Below are positions 61,941 through 64,000 of a DNA stretch of 64,000 nt, piece by piece. How positions within the stretch are numbered: the first letter of the stretch is position 1; the number at the start of each line of letters is the position of its first letter. Under the pieces are notes generated by a model. It searched no databases. It saw nothing but the letters and a program-made list of their open reading frames with translations, and was not told where the DNA came from. The translations under genes were made by a program, and so were the position numbers. The stretch covers positions 25,433,322 through 25,497,321 of the forward strand of contig OY992835.1 in the NCBI GenBank assembly GCA_963921425.1, written 5' to 3'. The stretch is from Dryas octopetala (Eukaryota > Streptophyta > Magnoliopsida > Rosales > Rosaceae).

Positions 61941-63919
61941 TTCATCAACAGATACATATATAGATCATCTATTAATTAATTAAGCTTATTGCCAGCTTAT
62001 ATTATTAACTACTATATATATAGATTACAGTCCCCATATACCTAATTAATTGATTGATTAATTATTGAAAATAATAATAAGATATTAAAGAATCTCCAGG
62101 CTCAATGCTTGCTAGTTGTCCATGTTTTAATAGGAAGAGCAAACAAAAAAGAAGATGAAGATCTCTACGTATTTAGTATTAAACAAACTCAATTCTGATG
62201 CATGCATGATTACAGCCATGCTTTTCTCTAATTTCCACGTACTCTTTTTGACATGGCCGGATTCTGTATCGCTCTGTCTTTGTATAATTATTTGCTTTTG
62301 ATCAAGTTCAACCTTGTATTGCATATTCAAAAATGATCGTGTAACTTTTGTGATCACTTGCAAATTAATGGAAACCAATCATAGCAGCTTTGAATTTGTC
62401 GTATATATCGTACGCTTCAAAATTAGTACAAAATATTAGTACTACCTTGACCCAAATGCAACCCGATCGAATTTCTGATAATATCACATCAAAACCAAAA
62501 TAAAACCCTCTTAAATTTGAACTCACATGGAGATGTTAAAGCCTAGAGGGAGCGCGCTTATGGTTTCAGCAAATTACCAATACGATCAGATTTGGATTAG
62601 AGGCTCAACAATTACCAATACGATATGATATTGCATAAATCCATAGTAAATAATAGATATAAGTTAGAAACTCTCCTTTTAAAAAGAAACTAAACATTTT
62701 AACTGAAACATCCAAAACAACGAAAATAAATCAAGGAACAACACTGTTTCTCCTAAAGTCAAAGCCTCAAGGGCTGGGTATGATTCTTAGATATGCCCCT
62801 CTTCCAGTTGTTTCGGTGACGTTAGATGATTTAGTTGAGGGTGACTTGTCCTAGAGTGATTTATTTAGGCCCATTGGGCTAGTTCTGTTATTTCTTGTTT
62901 GTTTATTTGGGCCTCGGTCCCCTCTTAACAATATATCCCAAACTACTTCCTTGCCATCCTTTGTAGCTGCTTTTCAGTAGCAAATTAGCAATAACTGATT
63001 TTCATAACAGTTGGTCTACAAAAAAACATTCCTTCAAATGTCAAAAATGGAAATCCCATGTAATTAAAATGAACTACCGCTATAGAAGTCTAACGTTAAC
63101 TAGAGCATATATTTGACCAAAAGGAAAAATTACAGTATAGCAAATGGAGAACAACTCAAAATGAGCTGATCTTTTTTTCCCCCTCCTTTTTTTGGTTTAG
63201 GAGATTATATGCAGCTACATAATAAGTACCAATAAAAACAAAAAAACCAGCCCAGAAAAAACAACTTCATTTATATATAAGCATGTTTTTGCATTACATA
63301 TTAGTATCATTTATGGCAAAGAAGAAATTTTGCTCATTAATTTACCGTTCTTTTAATTTTTCTTTTTCTCACCTTTTCTAATTTTCTTAAGTTCGATGAT
63401 TTTTAGTTCAACCGATCCAAAAGTTTGAGAGTCTTGATTTATCAAGGATCTGTAAAAACTTGTGATCTCTAAAATATTTTTCAAATCTTCATCTAACGGT
63501 CTAAAAGACTAAAACTACATGTGAGCATGTGTCATATTCATATTCAAATCTTCATCTAACGGCAAATAAATGTAATAGCTAAGGCATCATGTCTTTTTAA
63601 AGTGCATGTGTCATATTCATTTGAGGTGCCAACAAAAAGATCAAATCTGGGTATAGAATGAAAATCGAAAGGGGGTCCTTGTTTCTTTCTAATAATATAG
63701 AACTACGAACCGCTAAAACCAGCACCAGCTTTAAGTGGAAAAACTCTTTCCCTCCACAAATTGCCTATTCTATCTCCCTCCGACCCAACCCCTTCTACTC
63801 TTCCACATTCTTTGCTTGCACACCCACAGTGTTTCCTTTTATCTACAAGTACTGCTATAAACAACAAAAACGAGAAAAAACAAAAAGTATAAAACACAAA
63901 ACCATAAACAAAAAATAAA
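61941..63919. other. Intergenic between the two AGP genes
   Basis: This holds the 3' UTR of the first AGP gene and promoter of the second. Noncoding AT-rich DNA; a CATATTCAAATCTTCATCTA-like phrase is repeated around 63485 and 63541, too short to classify. Confidence 0.5.
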
Positions 63920-64000
63920 ATGGCTCATCATCAGGTGGTTGTCCTTGCTCTCATCTTTGTTGCCATTGCTGCTGGGGTTGCAGCTAAGGCACCAAGCAGC
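63920..64000 (+). CDS. Second arabinogalactan-protein-like gene (partial, cut by window end)
   Basis: The first 27 codons are visible: a signal peptide MAHHQVVVLALIFVAIAAGVAA then KAPSS. It closely resembles the first AGP gene (MARREVVVLGLIFLAIAGVAAQEAPSS), so it is a tandem paralogue. The rest of the protein lies beyond the window. The leader before it is A-rich like that of the first gene. Confidence 0.75.
   Translation, partial: MAHHQVVVLALIFVAIAAGVAAKAPSS

Overview
The window is nuclear DNA from a flowering plant, almost certainly a eudicot. The evidence is AT-rich intergenic DNA, short GT-AG introns, plant-only families (RGLG E3 ligase, chloroplast ribonucleoprotein, CYP724-type P450, arabinogalactan proteins) and non-autonomous DNA transposons and SINEs. 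Protein resemblance and a CCGAGCGCTCGGT-type repeat made me think of Rosaceae (Prunus-like), but that is an impression I could not test. No bacterial operon, CRISPR array or phage is present.

Layout: 0-5 kb holds the first exon of a PMT9-like methyltransferase and a single-exon RNA polymerase III second-largest subunit gene (RPC2), both on the minus strand. 7.5-10.2 kb is a ten-exon RGLG ubiquitin ligase, followed by a small unknown basic protein (11.5 kb). 14-20.2 kb has a mitochondrial PPR-type protein and an ESF2/ABT1 ribosome-biogenesis protein. 21.3-26.4 kb has RAB2 and the proteasome beta-type-7 subunit, both minus. 27.8-30.5 kb is a CYP724-like P450, minus. 33.4-36.8 kb has a methyltransferase and a cp31-type chloroplast RNA-binding protein. 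37.7-41.1 kb is a NET-domain nuclear protein, and 43.6 kb an mS38 mitochondrial ribosomal protein. 49.9-52.8 kb is an ABHD17-like hydrolase, 53.8-56.5 kb an NAD-dependent glycerol-3-phosphate dehydrogenase, and the right end has two tandem arabinogalactan-protein genes, the second cut by the window.

Every multi-exon model was built by joining GT-AG introns so that the frame stays open through all junctions. Several lengths match what I recall for the families (RAB2 211 aa, beta-7 273 aa, RGLG 479 aa). The genes form no pathway cluster; this is an ordinary mixed plant neighbourhood, with many housekeeping functions (transcription, ribosome, proteasome, trafficking).

The unusual material is between genes and in introns: a long fold-back element (12.7-13.5 kb), a SINE with perfect target duplications (27.5 kb), a 26-bp retroposon stub flanked by a 17-bp duplication (23.8 kb), a terminal-inverted-repeat element nested inside another (42.1-43.4 kb), a dispersed palindrome-rich repeat in two copies (38.1 and 58.1 kb), an exact-period 100-bp tandem duplication (31.9 kb) and a 16-bp tandem array inside a transposon end (57.4 kb). 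I found no clear new biochemical system. The best leads are the repeat family, the fold-back elements and the repeated basophilic motif at the C-terminus of the ABHD17-like protein.
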